Shown here: piece by piece, positions 13,197 through 23,262 of the stretch
How positions within the stretch are numbered: the first letter of the stretch is position 1
Layout: each line of letters starts with the position of its first letter
Assembly: GCF_001645685.2 (NCBI RefSeq)
Contig: NZ_CP017080.1
Span: 4,703,051-4,767,050 of the forward strand
DNA: 64,000 bases
From: Peribacillus muralis
Lineage (GTDB): Bacteria > Bacillota > Bacilli > Bacillales > DSM-1321
Direction of reading: 5' to 3'
Made by a program: the position numbers and the translations under genes
The notes under the pieces: generated by a model
Databases searched by the model: none
What the model saw: only the letters and a program-made list of their open reading frames with translations
Told to the model about the DNA's origin: nothing

Positions 13197-13640
13197 TTAC
13201 TCTTTCAGCTTTATGACTAATGTTGCGATTAAATCATGCAGCTCCTTGAACGTTTCCCGATAAATGCCTTCCGAACCACCAAATGGATCGATTATGTCTC
13301 TATCATGTTTATCGTCAAGAACGTATTCTTTTAAAGTAAAAGTCTTATCGATCATATTGGGGTATCCACTGATGATGACCGCTTTATGCCCTTGGGTCAT
13401 GGTGAAAATATGAGTAGCCCAATCCATTTCTTCTTTCGTCAGGTGCCTCGATTGATGACGATGCACAATGTCATTTTCAACGAGAATATTTTTAGCGTGC
13501 ATGGAAGCCTCCTGCCCCGACGATGCATGAACCCCAGCCGACCTCACTTCGACACCAGGAATGTTTTTACTTGTCAATATCGCTTCTGCCATTGGGCTCC
13601 TGCAAGTGTTTCCTGTACAAACAAATAGTATTCGGATCAT
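13197..13640 (-). CDS. ywlE: Protein-arginine phosphatase YwlE
   Basis: 147-residue low-molecular-weight phosphatase-fold protein. The phosphate loop is C8-T-G-N-T12-C-R14-S. The threonine at position 12 corresponds to Thr11 of B. subtilis YwlE, which favours phosphoarginine over phosphotyrosine. The general-acid region DPFGG is present. Its substrate class is McsB-phosphorylated proteins (family knowledge). The ATG at 13640 follows GGGAGG by seven bases, so the 30-codon open extension is not used. Confidence 0.9.
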   Translation of the reverse strand: MIRILFVCTGNTCRSPMAEAILTSKNIPGVEVRSAGVHASSGQEASMHAKNILVENDIVHRHQSRHLTKEEMDWATHIFTMTQGHKAVIISGYPNMIDKTFTLKEYVLDDKHDRDIIDPFGGSEGIYRETFKELHDLIATLVIKLKE

Positions 13641-13754
13641 TTTAAAGCCTCCCTTTTTACTCATTATAAGCCATCGTTCATTTTTCTTAGTCAAAAATAA
13701 CGGCACTCCCCGTATAAAAAAACCTTGCACTTGATCGAGTCGAGATTTCCAAAA

Positions 13755-13779
13755 AATAAAAACCGCCCCGGTTACGGAA
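13755..13779 (-). terminator. Weak terminator-like hairpin after mntP
   Basis: On the minus strand a short AACCG/CGGTT stem is followed directly by TTTATTTTTT. The stem is only 5 bp. Confidence 0.4.
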
Positions 13780-13814
13780 CAGTTGAGGAAGGACCGATAT
13801 GCAGTTGGATTTAT

Positions 13815-14381
13815 TTATAGAGAAAACAATAATTTCAAGCCAAAGGCACAAAGGATGCTGCCGCCAAGAATTTCACTATACACACCGAGCAACCCCTGCA
13901 TTTTTCTTCCCAGTAAAAGGCCTGCCCACGTTAAAAGGGTGGCAGCAATCCCAAAGCAAAGGATGGTCACAACCGTTTTTGCACCATAAATCCCCAAGGT
14001 CAAGCCTACCGAAAAGCTATCCAGGCTTACACCTAAGGCGAAAATCAATAAGCCTTTGCCGACGGGAGCCAGCATCTTGTTTTCCCTTGAACCGGATTCA
14101 TCCTTTTTTCCCGGAATGAACATTTGTATTCCAAGAATTATCAACAAAAGACCACCGGCGTACGTGGCGAAGGTCCCGAATTTTTCTGAAATGAAACGGC
14201 CTGCCCCCATACCAAGCAAAGGCATCCAAATATGAAAAATGCCTACAACCAGCCCTATCGAAAATATTTGCCTTAACCTCAGCTTGAACATTCCCATTCC
14301 AAGGCCGACTGAAAAGGCATCCATTCCCAACGCGAATGCCATAAGCAATAAGGTGATGATTTCTCCAGCAAATGTATTCAT
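13815..14381 (-). CDS. mntP: Manganese efflux pump MntP
   Basis: 188-residue membrane protein with about six helices. The two internally repeated halves carry GMDAFSVG near residue 20 and VSLDSFSVG near residue 120, the acidic motifs of the MntP (YwlD) manganese exporter family. GGAGG precedes the ATG. No yybP-ykoY-type riboswitch was recognised in the 77-bp gap upstream, so Mn control is not visible here. Confidence 0.93.
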   Translation of the reverse strand: MNTFAGEIITLLLMAFALGMDAFSVGLGMGMFKLRLRQIFSIGLVVGIFHIWMPLLGMGAGRFISEKFGTFATYAGGLLLIILGIQMFIPGKKDESGSRENKMLAPVGKGLLIFALGVSLDSFSVGLTLGIYGAKTVVTILCFGIAATLLTWAGLLLGRKMQGLLGVYSEILGGSILCAFGLKLLFSL

Positions 14382-14458
14382 CCCAATCCTCCCTCGGACG
14401 TGCCTACTACATGTTATGCATGTCCGAAAAGAAATAGAAGGATAAAATCAGCCCTTAT

Positions 14459-15511
14459 TCATACATGTTTTTCGTCAATGATTTGGTGACCTGCCGCCTT
14501 TTCAAGACGATTCATGACTGCAGCACCTATACCTGATTCAGGAAAACTTTCACTGAAAATGATATCCACATCCAATTCATCAAACTGACGCAAAGCATCA
14601 TATAACCCTGCGGCAACTGTGTGCAACTGCGCCAAGGAACCGGGGACAACCACATAATCGGCGATATATTCAGCTTCGTGCTCAAGAGCCGTAATGATGC
14701 CTACCTTTAACCCATCCCTTCTTTTTTCATCCACAAGTCTTTGCAGGAAAGCTGGTTGACCTTTGACTAAGTATAGAGGGGCTTTCGGTGCATAGTGAGT
14801 ATATTTCATACCCGGAGCCTTTGGCGCCGTATCCTGATTCTTCAAAGCGACATCCTGCTGCACGGCCCCGATGACGGCCTTCAGCTGTTCCAGGGTCACC
14901 CCGCCTGGCCTTAAAATGATAGGGACCTCCACTGTGCAATCAAGGACTGTGGATTCTACACCTACACCTGTAGTACCGCCATCGACTATGCCTGCAATCC
15001 GCCCCAATAAGTCATCCTCTACATGTTTAGCCGAAGTGGGGCTTGGTTTACCTGAAGTATTGGCACTCGGAGCAGCAATGGGCAGATCGCTCGCGCGAAT
15101 GATGCCGAGGGCAACCTGATGATCAGGCATCCTCACGGCAACCGTGTCCAAGCCGGCTGTTACAAAATTCGATAGCTTGCCCGGTTTACGTCTTAAGATC
15201 AACGTCAAAGGTCCTGGCCAAAATTCAGCCATTAGCCTTCGCGCCTGTTCGGGAATGTCTTCGACAATATCCTCCAACTGGCCTTCAGAAGCTATATGGA
15301 CGATCAAAGGATTATCACTTGGACGCCCCTTCGCCTCAAACACTTTTTTGACCGCTTCGTCACTTTTGGCATTCGCTCCTAGTCCATATACGGTCTCTGT
15401 CGGAAAAGCAACCACTTGGTCCGCCTTTAATAATCCAGCCGATTCTGTAATTTGGGGATAACTTTGTAAATTATCCACATTTTTATCCACTGACCAAACT
15501 TTCGTTTTCAT
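14459..15511 (-). CDS. ywlC: L-threonylcarbamoyladenylate synthase (Sua5/YwlC)
   Basis: Makes threonylcarbamoyl-AMP from threonine, bicarbonate and ATP, the first step of tRNA t6A37 synthesis. The YrdC domain (about 20-205) contains VAFPTETVYGLGANA and KGRPSDNPL. It is followed by a linker and a C-terminal Sua5 domain, giving about 350 residues. Several starts are possible; the ATG at 15511 gives MKTKVW, matching B. subtilis YwlC. DnaA-box sequences lie inside the first 20 codons. Confidence 0.94.
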   Translation of the reverse strand: MKTKVWSVDKNVDNLQSYPQITESAGLLKADQVVAFPTETVYGLGANAKSDEAVKKVFEAKGRPSDNPLIVHIASEGQLEDIVEDIPEQARRLMAEFWPGPLTLILRRKPGKLSNFVTAGLDTVAVRMPDHQVALGIIRASDLPIAAPSANTSGKPSPTSAKHVEDDLLGRIAGIVDGGTTGVGVESTVLDCTVEVPIILRPGGVTLEQLKAVIGAVQQDVALKNQDTAPKAPGMKYTHYAPKAPLYLVKGQPAFLQRLVDEKRRDGLKVGIITALEHEAEYIADYVVVPGSLAQLHTVAAGLYDALRQFDELDVDIIFSESFPESGIGAAVMNRLEKAAGHQIIDEKHV

Positions 15512-15752
15512 TTTTAACACCATCGCCTTTTACCTTTTCTTTTTTTATCCAATTGCTATTATATAAACGATATTTTCACTAAATCGCACAGATTTTACTT
15601 AAAAGTACTTTGAAAGTATAAAAGAACTATACACAGAATTCAAGCTTTATCCACAAATTGTGGATAAATAGATTGAAACGGTGGATAAGTTTGTGGATAT
15701 TAATCATTAATGACAGACTTTTTTGATATTTTGTTAATAACTCTGTGGATAT
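15453..15752. promoter_or_regulatory. DnaA box cluster at the ywlC-spoIIR junction
   Basis: Three perfect TTATCCACA boxes (15471-15479, 15647-15655, and 15659-15667 in inverse orientation) and five one-mismatch boxes (15453-15461, 15483-15491, 15680-15688, 15692-15700, 15744-15752) lie within 300 bases in both orientations. The cluster spans the 5' end and upstream region of ywlC. In B. subtilis the ywlC region is one of the chromosomal sites bound by DnaA outside oriC, so this looks conserved. Confidence 0.85.
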
Positions 15753-15777
15753 GTTGTTCATCAAGGAGCTTCACAAG

Positions 15778-15802
15778 AAAAAACGAGGGCCATTGCCCTC
15801 AT
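15778..15802 (-). terminator. Rho-independent terminator of spoIIR
   Basis: Stem GAGGGC/GCCCTC with a four-base loop, followed on the minus strand by a T run; it begins directly after the spoIIR stop codon. Confidence 0.85.
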
Positions 15803-15803
15803 T

Positions 15804-16688
15804 TTAGAATAGATCTTTGAAAATTTCTGCAAATAGCGACTTCACTTCCACCTCAGGTTCTTTTTCCCCTTCATACAATTGTTGACCTTGTTCACGGGAT
15901 ACCGCTAATTCTTCTGCATTTTCAACCGCCGCGTCTTCCTTCGCTTTTCCTTCTAGGTCTGCAACCTGTTCCTCGGGTGCTTTTGCTTCTGATTTCACAA
16001 CCTCTTCTCCCTTGACCGTATCAACATGTGCTGCCGGTTTCTCCGTTGCCGCTGCGACCTCTGCTTTTACCTGTTCGTTCGGAGGAGAAGACTGTTTCTC
16101 TTCGCTCGTTGCCGCATACACCTTTCCTGTCGAGGCTGACTGCCCTTCCTCTTCATCCTCGGTTATGGGACTTTGACTCACTGCCGTTCCATTCGAAAAA
16201 TCGAGAAAGCACAATGGCGGAAACAAGACACACCACCAATTGGCCCCTTCACCTTCACCGAGCGTGATGATCACTGCTTCATATTCCCCTGCCGGATATA
16301 AATATTGCCCATAAAGTTTTGTCGGAAATTCTGCTTGGCCAAAATCGACTTTCACTGACTGTTCCAAACCATTCTCCTTTACGACCGCCTCCGCCTTGGC
16401 TTGAATATCAGGCAGATGAGCGGTGATTACATCCCTCGCCTCATCCAAGGAAGTAAGCTCCTGAACCCACTTCGTGATATCCTTATTAACCTCATCCCGA
16501 ATCAACCTCTTAACTGCTTGATCCTTTTCTTCATCGCTATTTGCAAGTATCCGCAAACGGATTGCCTCATCCGGTATCACTTTCGTTTCCTCGGCACCGG
16601 CCACTTCCGCTTTCGGCATATATATACTTACGATCGTTCCTATCGTTAAGATTAATAGATAAATAATGGCTAAATGTTTAGTTTTCAT
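15804..16688 (-). CDS. spoIIR: Stage II sporulation protein R
   Basis: Forespore-secreted signalling protein that activates SpoIIGA, which processes pro-SigE in the mother cell. It has an N-terminal membrane/export segment (about 5-24) and the conserved domain from IRLRILANSDEEKDQ to about residue 170, with PTKLYGQYLYPAGEY. At 294 residues it is longer than the B. subtilis protein because of a Glu/Ala/Lys-rich low-complexity tail from about residue 170 onward. A SigF-type promoter lies upstream. Confidence 0.93.
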   Translation of the reverse strand: MKTKHLAIIYLLILTIGTIVSIYMPKAEVAGAEETKVIPDEAIRLRILANSDEEKDQAVKRLIRDEVNKDITKWVQELTSLDEARDVITAHLPDIQAKAEAVVKENGLEQSVKVDFGQAEFPTKLYGQYLYPAGEYEAVIITLGEGEGANWWCVLFPPLCFLDFSNGTAVSQSPITEDEEEGQSASTGKVYAATSEEKQSSPPNEQVKAEVAAATEKPAAHVDTVKGEEVVKSEAKAPEEQVADLEGKAKEDAAVENAEELAVSREQGQQLYEGEKEPEVEVKSLFAEIFKDLF

Positions 16689-16711
16689 CGCCTTCGCCCC
16701 CTCACATGAAT

Positions 16712-16742
16712 CAGTCTCACCATTTTCCAGCTATCTTAAACT
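16712..16742 (-). promoter_or_regulatory. SigF-type promoter of spoIIR
   Basis: Minus strand AGTTTA (16737-16742; 5 of 6 to WGYATA), 15-base spacer, GGTGAGACTG (16712-16721), which fits GGNNANAHTN at every defined position. It lies just upstream of the spoIIR ribosome binding site. spoIIR is a known SigF gene in B. subtilis. Confidence 0.7.
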
Positions 16743-16792
16743 AGTAAAATAAAAAAAATGATAATCAGGTAGATTCCATGTGCAAGCCATAC

Positions 16793-16818
16793 AAAAAAAA
16801 CGTCCCGAATGAGGGACG
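16793..16818 (-). terminator. Rho-independent terminator of prfA-prmC
   Basis: CGTCCC/GGGACG stem (16801-16806 with 16813-16818), six-base loop, followed on the minus strand by eight T, directly after the prmC stop. Confidence 0.88.
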
Positions 16819-16820
16819 AA

Positions 16821-17690
16821 TCATGTTAATGCAGCAAAGACCATTCGATCTTTTTCATTAATATCGTTTTCAACGGATACCCTTGCTGCCGGAAACGTCC
16901 GCAGCAACATGTCGGCAACCGCCTGCCCCTGCCCAGCACCCACCTCGAACCCTATCAGCCCAGGTACGTTCATGATCAGCGGCAACTGCTCCATAAAACG
17001 GCGGTAAAAGTCCAGACCATCGCTGCCAGCAAATAACGCCCGATGCGGCTCATGCCCCGTTACCACTACAGACATGGATTTTTGATCATCAATCGGGATA
17101 TACGGGGGATTCGATAAAAGGATGTCCACCTTTTCATTTAGTTCAATGAACGGCAAAAGCAAATCACCCTGAATAAATTGCACCTCTGCACCAAGGGCAC
17201 TGGCATTTCCCTTCGCCACCTCTAAGGAAGGTGCCGCTATATCCGTGGCTGATACCGATAAGCTTGTCTCTTCAAGCTTCATCGTAATGGCGATTGCGCC
17301 GCTGCCTGTGCCAATATCCGCCAAATGGAGCTTCTGCCCTTTATTAAAAAGGGCCGGCATCTTGCGGAGTGTGTAATAAATCAACTCTTCCGTTTCAGGT
17401 CTCGGTATCAACACTTCTTCATTCACAAAGAAGGTCCGTCCATAAAATTCTTCACTTCCGATTATATACTGGATCGGCGTCCCCTCAGCATGCAGCTCCA
17501 CAGCCGCCCTAAAACGCCCTAAATCAGCTTCACTCAGCTCATCATGCAGGTTCGCCAACAGCATGGAACGGGTTTGTTTCAACAAATGCTGCAACAGGAT
17601 TTCGCCGGCATTGGCATCACGATCATTATCCTTTAAAAAAGAAGAAGCCCATTTCAGGGCTTCAAACACTTTCAGTGAAGAATCACTCAT
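16821..17690 (-). CDS. prmC: Peptide chain release factor N5-glutamine methyltransferase
   Basis: SAM-dependent methyltransferase that methylates the Gln of the GGQ motif in release factors. It has an N-terminal helical domain, the SAM-binding GTGSGAIAI motif and the catalytic NPPYIP tetrapeptide. It overlaps the 3' end of prfA, whose product is its substrate. The ATG at 17690 has GGA eight bases upstream; another ATG two codons earlier is possible. Confidence 0.95.
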   Translation of the reverse strand: MSDSSLKVFEALKWASSFLKDNDRDANAGEILLQHLLKQTRSMLLANLHDELSEADLGRFRAAVELHAEGTPIQYIIGSEEFYGRTFFVNEEVLIPRPETEELIYYTLRKMPALFNKGQKLHLADIGTGSGAIAITMKLEETSLSVSATDIAAPSLEVAKGNASALGAEVQFIQGDLLLPFIELNEKVDILLSNPPYIPIDDQKSMSVVVTGHEPHRALFAGSDGLDFYRRFMEQLPLIMNVPGLIGFEVGAGQGQAVADMLLRTFPAARVSVENDINEKDRMVFAALT

Positions 17691-18753
17691 CTGCATTTTC
17701 CAGCCTTGAAGATTGGTCTTCCATGATCAAGGCATCCACGACCTCATCAAGCTTACCTTCCATGATTTGATCCAGCTTTTGGATCGTCAAACCGATACGG
17801 TGATCGGTAACGCGGTTTTGCGGGAAGTTGTAAGTACGAATCCGTTCCGAACGATCGCCCGTACCGACAGCAAGCTTCCTGTTTTGATCATATTCCGCCT
17901 GCACTTCACGATGGATTTTATCATATACCCTCGCCCGCAATACTTTCATGGCTTTTTCTTTGTTCTTGATTTGTGATTTTTCATCTTGGCAAGAGACGAC
18001 CGTATTGGTAGGGACATGGGTCAATCGCACCGCAGACATTGTCGTATTGACACTTTGCCCTCCAGGTCCACTTGAAGCGAAAGTATCGACCCGCACATCC
18101 TTATCGTGGATTTCGACTTCCACTTCCTCCGCTTCAGGCAAAACGGCTACCGTGGCCGTAGAGGTGTGGATCCGTCCGCCAGACTCGGTTTCAGGCACCC
18201 GCTGAACGCGATGGGCCCCATTTTCGAATTTCAATTTGGAATAAGCACCATTTCCGTTAATCATGAAAATGATTTCCTTGTAGCCTCCAAGCCCAGTGGG
18301 ACTTGCCTCAATCACTTCTGTCCGCCAGCCCTGAACCTCGGCAAAACGGCTATACATGCGGTAAAGGCTACCTGCAAACAATGCCGCTTCATCTCCGCCT
18401 GCAGCGCCGCGAATCTCCATGATTACGTTTTTATCGTCGTTGGGGTCCTTAGGAATGAGCAATATTTTCAGCTTGTCTTCCAGACCTTTTATCGTCTCTT
18501 CAAGCTCGCTGATTTCCTCTTTTACCATATCACGCATATCCGCATCAAGTTTATCATCCAGCATCGCCTTGGCTTCCCGGAGTTGCTCACGAACCGCTTT
18601 ATACTCCTTATAAGTCGATGCAGTTTCTTGAATGCCGGATTGCTCCTTGGAGTATTCCCTTAGTTTTTTGGAATCATTGATGATTTCCGGGTCACTTAAT
18701 AGTTCATTCAATCTTTCATATCTATCTTCTACTGCTTGCAATCGATCAAACAA
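17683..18753 (-). CDS. prfA: Peptide chain release factor 1
   Basis: Reads UAA and UAG and triggers peptide release. It has the anticodon-like tripeptide PET in [13 protein letters not shown] (the RF1 PxT position) and the catalytic GGQ in [12 protein letters not shown]. The frame opens with GTG at 18762, but TTG at 18753 lies six bases after GAGGTG and yields 356 residues, the usual Bacillus length, so I use it. It overlaps prmC. Confidence 0.94.
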   Translation of the reverse strand: MFDRLQAVEDRYERLNELLSDPEIINDSKKLREYSKEQSGIQETASTYKEYKAVREQLREAKAMLDDKLDADMRDMVKEEISELEETIKGLEDKLKILLIPKDPNDDKNVIMEIRGAAGGDEAALFAGSLYRMYSRFAEVQGWRTEVIEASPTGLGGYKEIIFMINGNGAYSKLKFENGAHRVQRVPETESGGRIHTSTATVAVLPEAEEVEVEIHDKDVRVDTFASSGPGGQSVNTTMSAVRLTHVPTNTVVSCQDEKSQIKNKEKAMKVLRARVYDKIHREVQAEYDQNRKLAVGTGDRSERIRTYNFPQNRVTDHRIGLTIQKLDQIMEGKLDEVVDALIMEDQSSRLENADE

Positions 18754-18911
18754 ATCATTCACCTCATAAATTTCCCCATTAAATCTCTCAATGGGAAGTA
18801 ATCCATCTTTTTTTTACTATAAATAATTAGTTCAGTGCCCAGCTCAGTTCACTTCTAGGTTAATTATAGTATAGGTGAATAATCAACGTCAAAGAGGATT
18901 CAAAAATGTGG

Positions 18912-19367
18912 TCATTTCTTTAATTCAACATCTATCTTGTATTGAGGCACCACACCCGTGATCAGATCTTCCAGTCGTTTCTTTTCTTCCTTTCTTTGGT
19001 GATCGGTCTTGATTTTTCCCTTATCATGGACCGTAACATGAATCGTTTTGCCATTAATCCAAACCGATCCTGCTTCATAATCCGTTTCAGACTTAACGGC
19101 ATCCCGAATGACAGCTATCTCCTGCCCCATGGATGGAGAATTGTTGGATGTATGGTGAGGGGTGTTGAGGATCTGGTCGGAAGGCCGTTCTGCTTCATTT
19201 TCCCAATCCTTATTGGAAACATGCTTTAAACCGCTGCCGACAAAATCCTTCCCATCACGACTTTGATCGCCATATTCCGAATCATTATTTATTGCTTGAT
19301 CATTTTGACCGCATGCTGTTAGTGCAGCGAGCACGAAAGCGGCCATCAATACCATTCTGATTTTCAT
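18912..19367 (-). CDS. Small lipoprotein, possibly sporulation YhcN/YlaJ-like
   Basis: 151-residue protein with a lipoprotein signal peptide ending in the lipobox LTAC (Cys19). A polar Asn/Ser-rich linker precedes a C-terminal domain with VWINGKTIHVTVHDKG. The short alpha-beta pattern and lipobox recall spore lipoproteins of the YhcN/YlaJ group, but this is a weak resemblance. GGAGG six bases before the ATG at 19367 fixes the start. It lies between tdk and prfA without clear operon partners. Confidence 0.65.
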   Translation of the reverse strand: MKIRMVLMAAFVLAALTACGQNDQAINNDSEYGDQSRDGKDFVGSGLKHVSNKDWENEAERPSDQILNTPHHTSNNSPSMGQEIAVIRDAVKSETDYEAGSVWINGKTIHVTVHDKGKIKTDHQRKEEKKRLEDLITGVVPQYKIDVELKK

Positions 19368-19543
19368 TTTTTTCCCTCCATTTTGATTGGTCAACAAGAT
19401 CTTTTCCTCGTTATCCTTCCCAAAATGGGACAATAATTAATCTTTCATTCCGCTTCCATGTATTGGTCGATACAACCCGCAACTTGTTCATCGTTCCATC
19501 GTGTTCTTTGCTTCCATTCAATTTTACAAATAAATCATCCCAT

Positions 19544-19580
19544 TAAAAAAATGCCTTAAGATCTCATCGATCATAAGGCA
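19544..19580 (-). terminator. Rho-independent terminator of tdk
   Basis: GCCTTA(a)GAT...GAT(ca)TAAGGC hairpin (19553-19579) followed on the minus strand by seven T; directly after the tdk stop. Confidence 0.85.
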
Positions 19581-19588
19581 CCCTCCGA

Positions 19589-20194
19589 TTAAATATGTTC
19601 TTTGACTCCAGCTGACTGCTTACCTGGCACTTCGTGATGATGACGGCAACGGGGTTCGTATGACTCCGATGCACCCACAAGGATGATCGGTTCATCATAG
19701 GAGGCCGGTTTGCCATCAATCAAACGCTGGGTCCTGCTCGCAGGTGATCCGCACACTTCACATACTGCCTGTAGCTTAGTCACTGATTCTGCTAACGATA
19801 GCAGAACAGGCATGGGACCGAATGGTTCACCTCTGAAATCCTGATCGAGTCCAGCCATAATCACTCGATAACCGCTGTCCGCAAGATGCTGGGCAACCCC
19901 GATAATTTCATCATCAAAAAATTGCACTTCGTCTATTGCAATGATATCCAGGGGCTTGTCCAAGTACTTAAAAATATCCGTTGAGTGGGCAATCGGCTTT
20001 GCCATCACAGAAGAGCCATTATGTGATACGACAGCCTCTTCCGCATAGCGATTATCAATAGCTGGTTTAAAAACAGCGATTTGCTCTTTGGCAAATTGAG
20101 CACGGCTGACTCGTTTAATCAATTCCTCAGATTTACCTGAAAACATGCTTCCGCAAATAAGCTCGATCCAGCCCGTTTGTTTCATTACATACAT
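19589..20194 (-). CDS. tdk: Thymidine kinase (type II)
   Basis: Salvage enzyme phosphorylating thymidine with ATP. The 201-residue protein has the P-loop GSMFSGKS (15-22), the Asp-Glu motif IDEVQFF, the lasso/thymidine-site region and zinc-binding cysteines CEVCG plus a C-terminal CRHHH. Start [16 protein letters not shown] matches B. subtilis Tdk; AGGGAG lies about 11 bases upstream. Confidence 0.96.
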   Translation of the reverse strand: MYVMKQTGWIELICGSMFSGKSEELIKRVSRAQFAKEQIAVFKPAIDNRYAEEAVVSHNGSSVMAKPIAHSTDIFKYLDKPLDIIAIDEVQFFDDEIIGVAQHLADSGYRVIMAGLDQDFRGEPFGPMPVLLSLAESVTKLQAVCEVCGSPASRTQRLIDGKPASYDEPIILVGASESYEPRCRHHHEVPGKQSAGVKEHI

Positions 20195-20284
20195 GGAAAC
20201 AGCTACTCCCTTCCACCTGTCGATCCATTGGCCAAAATTGAAGCGGACCCGGTTTTATATGAATTGTTACTTGTTTACAGAAAA

Positions 20285-20321
20285 GAAAAAACAGGCAAGA
20301 AAAATACTTGCCTGTTTTTTA
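20285..20321 (-). terminator. Terminator of rpmE
   Basis: Perfect 9-bp stem ACAGGCAAG/CTTGCCTGT (20291-20299 with 20307-20315) flanked by A and T runs on both sides, so it can work in both directions. It begins just after the rpmE stop. Confidence 0.9.
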
Positions 20322-20332
20322 AAAAGTCCGGC

Positions 20333-20533
20333 TTATTTAATACCGTATTTTTTGTTGAAACGATCAACACGTCCGCCAGCTTCAGCGAATTTTTGACGAC
20401 CAGTATAGAATGGGTGGCACTCTGAACAAGTCTCAACTTTGATCTCTTCTTTAACTGAACCAGTTTCAAAAGTGTTTCCGCAAGAGCAAGATACTTTTGA
20501 AAGCTTGTAATTTGGATGAATTCCAGTTTTCAT
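20333..20533 (-). CDS. rpmE: Ribosomal protein L31 (zinc-binding form)
   Basis: 66-residue 50S protein with the four zinc cysteines (Cys16, Cys18, Cys36, Cys39: CSCG and CSECH), so it is the C+ form used when zinc is sufficient, rather than the C- paralogue YtiA/RpmE2. The start follows AGGAGCT-type ribosome binding site. A strong promoter is visible 100 bases upstream. Confidence 0.97.
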   Translation of the reverse strand: MKTGIHPNYKLSKVSCSCGNTFETGSVKEEIKVETCSECHPFYTGRQKFAEAGGRVDRFNKKYGIK

Positions 20534-20633
20534 TCTTTTCAGCTCCTTCTGCCCTGAATCATTCGAAACAGAGTTTTATACTTCAAGGTGAGTGTCAAAC
20601 ACCCTCACATTTATTGTAAAAACACATGAACTC

Positions 20634-20662
20634 ATTATATCAACTTAAAACTAGTTGTGCAA
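20634..20662 (-). promoter_or_regulatory. SigA promoter of rpmE
   Basis: Minus strand TTGCAC (20657-20662), 17-base spacer, TATAAT (20634-20639). The leader then contains the small hairpin GTGAGGGTG/CACTCAC near 20590-20615. Confidence 0.8.
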
Positions 20663-20683
20663 CAGTTTGTTTCTTTCTCTGTT

Positions 20684-21973
20684 TCAAGAGCGTTTAACGC
20701 TCGCTGGTCCCTTTTTCATTTCGGACATTTCTTCATCCAACTTACTGAAAAATTCATCATTGCCTTTAGTCTGTTTTAGACGGCGGAGGAATTTCTCCGA
20801 AAAATCCGGTGAATCCGACATCGTCTTCCTGATTGCCCATAGTTTATCGAGACGGTCTTTCGGAATGAGCAATTCTTCTTTCCGCGTGCCAGAACGGCGG
20901 ATATCGATTGCCGGGAAGATTCGTCTTTCGGCAAGGGCACGATCTAAATGAAGTTCCATATTACCAGTGCCTTTGAATTCTTCATAAATGACATCGTCCA
21001 TTCTTGAACCAGTATCCACTAATGCCGTAGCAAGGATCGTCAAGCTGCCGCCTTCCTCGATATTCCTCGCCGCACCGAAAAAGCGTTTTGGGCGATGGAA
21101 TGCAGCAGGGTCAATACCACCTGACAACGTTCGCCCGCTCGGCGGGATGACAAGGTTGTAAGCACGGGCCAGACGGGTGATGCTGTCCATCAGGATGATG
21201 ACATCCCGCTTATGCTCGACAAGGCGCATCGCACGCTCTAAAACCAGTTCCGCAACCTTGATATGGTTTTCCGGCACTTCATCGAACGTTGAACTAACCA
21301 CGTCACCAGCAACTGAACGTTCAATGTCTGTCACTTCCTCAGGACGTTCATCGATCAAAAGGACGATCAGTTCCGATTCAGGATGGTTCGTCGTTATCGC
21401 ATTGGCAATTTCTTTAATAAGCATTGTCTTACCAGCTTTTGGCGGTGCGACAATCAGACCGCGCTGGCCAAAACCAACCGGCGCCAACACATCCATAATC
21501 CTGGTTGATAGGTTCTTCGGCGTAGTCTCCAGCTTGATTTGCCTATTCGGGTACAGCGGTGTTAAGCCTGGGAAATGAACTCGCTCTTTAGCTGACTCTG
21601 GATTATCCCCATTGACAGCCTCGACGTGGAGCAATCCATAATATCGTTCATTTTCCTTCGGCGGCCTTACCTTACCGGAAACCTTATCTCCATTCCGCAA
21701 ATCGAATCTGCGGATTTGGGATGCGGAAATATAAATATCCTCCGAGCTTGGAGAATAATTGATTGGCCGCAAGAAACCGAAACCCTCTGAAGGGATGATC
21801 TCAAGGACGCCCTCCATGAATAGAAGACCATCCTGCTCGGCCTGCGCTTTCAGGATAGCGAAAATAAGTTCCTTCTTTGAAAGTTTGCTGTAATAGGAAA
21901 CTTTATATTCACGAGCGTGCTCATAGAGATCCTTTAGTTTCATGTTTTCTAAATTAGAAATAGTTAAATTCAT
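20684..21973 (-). CDS. rho: Transcription termination factor Rho
   Basis: Hexameric RNA helicase that terminates transcription. The 429 residues comprise an N-terminal helical domain, a cold-shock-like RNA-binding domain (about 50-110, GFGFLRP), and the RecA-like motor with Walker A APPKAGKT (176-183) and Walker B region [10 protein letters not shown]. The ATG at 21973 has only a weak ribosome site (GTGGTG). It lies between rpmE and glpX as in B. subtilis. Confidence 0.96.
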   Translation of the reverse strand: MNLTISNLENMKLKDLYEHAREYKVSYYSKLSKKELIFAILKAQAEQDGLLFMEGVLEIIPSEGFGFLRPINYSPSSEDIYISASQIRRFDLRNGDKVSGKVRPPKENERYYGLLHVEAVNGDNPESAKERVHFPGLTPLYPNRQIKLETTPKNLSTRIMDVLAPVGFGQRGLIVAPPKAGKTMLIKEIANAITTNHPESELIVLLIDERPEEVTDIERSVAGDVVSSTFDEVPENHIKVAELVLERAMRLVEHKRDVIILMDSITRLARAYNLVIPPSGRTLSGGIDPAAFHRPKRFFGAARNIEEGGSLTILATALVDTGSRMDDVIYEEFKGTGNMELHLDRALAERRIFPAIDIRRSGTRKEELLIPKDRLDKLWAIRKTMSDSPDFSEKFLRRLKQTKGNDEFFSKLDEEMSEMKKGPASVKRS

Positions 21974-22245
21974 TATGACACCACACTTTTATTAATTAAA
22001 CGTTTTCACCCATACAAAAAAAGAAATGGTTTGTTAGATGGAAGAAAAACCGCAATCCATGTACCCGACCAGAGTTTTCTTAGAAAGGATGATACATTTT
22101 CACATGTAAAGAAGAAAATTATTTGAAGGCTTCTTGAAGTTTGGAGTGAAAGGGCAGATATTATATATAGTGAACATTAATAGTAGACCAAGCTTTATTT
22201 TACTTTTTTTATTTTAATTATTCAACTTAAATTTTTTTAAAGAGA
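21974..22245. other. Intergenic leader upstream of rho
   Basis: AT-rich stretch between rho and the glpX terminator with no credible gene. TATAAT-like runs around 22155-22165 could serve a rho promoter, but no properly spaced -35 is evident. In B. subtilis rho is autoregulated through its leader; I cannot identify such a structure here by eye. Confidence 0.4.
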
Positions 22246-22275
22246 AAGCGAGCGATGAAACCGCTCGCTTTTTTT
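22246..22275 (-). terminator. Terminator of glpX
   Basis: 9-bp stem AAGCGAGCG/CGCTCGCTT (22246-22254 with 22262-22270), seven-base loop. The T run is stronger on the plus strand, but the hairpin lies directly after the minus-strand glpX stop and has TTTCTCTTT after it on that strand. Confidence 0.75.
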
Positions 22276-22299
22276 CGTTGGTGAATTTTCAAAACGCAA

Positions 22300-23262
22300 T
22301 CAGTCAATCAAACCATTCGGTTTAATTTTCAGGCTGTGACGTCCATCAATGAAACGAACGGTTCCTGATTTTGCGCGCATGACCACGGATTGCGTCTCGC
22401 CGTAGTGCCCTTTGAATTGAACACCACGCAATAGTTCGCCATCCGTCACACCTGTTGCAGCAAAAATGGCATCATCTCCGCGAACGAGGTCTTCCATTTT
22501 AAGGACCCTTCCTAAATCAAGGCCCATTTTGCCACAGCGCTCCACTTCTTCTTCACTTTGCGGAAGGAGCTTGCCTTGGATTTCCCCGCCCAGGCATTTC
22601 AAAGCAACTGCGGCAATGACCCCCTCGGGTGCTCCGCCTGATCCGAATAGGATATCAACACCAGTGAGATCGAAGGCCGTATTGATGGCACCTGCTACAT
22701 CTCCATCGTTGATCAATTTAATTCGTGCTCCCGCCTCACGAAGCTCGTGAATGATCTTCGAATGACGATCACGATTCAATACTGTTGCCACTACATCTTG
22801 GATATCTTTATTCTTTGCCTTTGCCACAGCCTTAAGGTTGTCCAATATGGAAGCATTGATATCTATCTGGCCAACAGCCTCAGGTCCAACGGCTATTTTA
22901 TCCATATACATATCGGGTGCATGAAGCAAGTTCCCCTTATCCGCTATTGCCAATACAGCCAATGCATTCCAGCCGCCCGATGCGACGATATTCGTGCCTT
23001 CTAAAGGATCGACCGCAACATCGACCAGCGGCCCGAGACCGGTACCAAGCTTTTCGCCAATATAAAGCATTGGCGCTTCATCCATTTCCCCTTCACCGAT
23101 TACAACCGTCCCTTGCATGGGAATCGTATTGAAAACATCGCGCATGGCAGTTGTTGCAGCATCATCCGCTTCGTCCTTCTTTCCTCTTCCCATCCAACGT
23201 GCAGAATTCAAAGCGGCCGCTTCCGTTACGCGAACAAGCTCCATCGATAAACTTCTTTCCAT
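22300..23262 (-). CDS. glpX: Fructose-1,6-bisphosphatase class II
   Basis: Gluconeogenic phosphatase of the GlpX family, 320 residues. Metal and phosphate motifs GEGEMDEAP (56-64) and VDPLEGTN (84-91) are intact, as is [14 protein letters not shown] lies eight bases before the ATG. It sits between murA and rho, as ywjI does in B. subtilis, near the glycolytic gene fbaA. Confidence 0.95.
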   Translation of the reverse strand: MERSLSMELVRVTEAAALNSARWMGRGKKDEADDAATTAMRDVFNTIPMQGTVVIGEGEMDEAPMLYIGEKLGTGLGPLVDVAVDPLEGTNIVASGGWNALAVLAIADKGNLLHAPDMYMDKIAVGPEAVGQIDINASILDNLKAVAKAKNKDIQDVVATVLNRDRHSKIIHELREAGARIKLINDGDVAGAINTAFDLTGVDILFGSGGAPEGVIAAVALKCLGGEIQGKLLPQSEEEVERCGKMGLDLGRVLKMEDLVRGDDAIFAATGVTDGELLRGVQFKGHYGETQSVVMRAKSGTVRFIDGRHSLKIKPNGLID

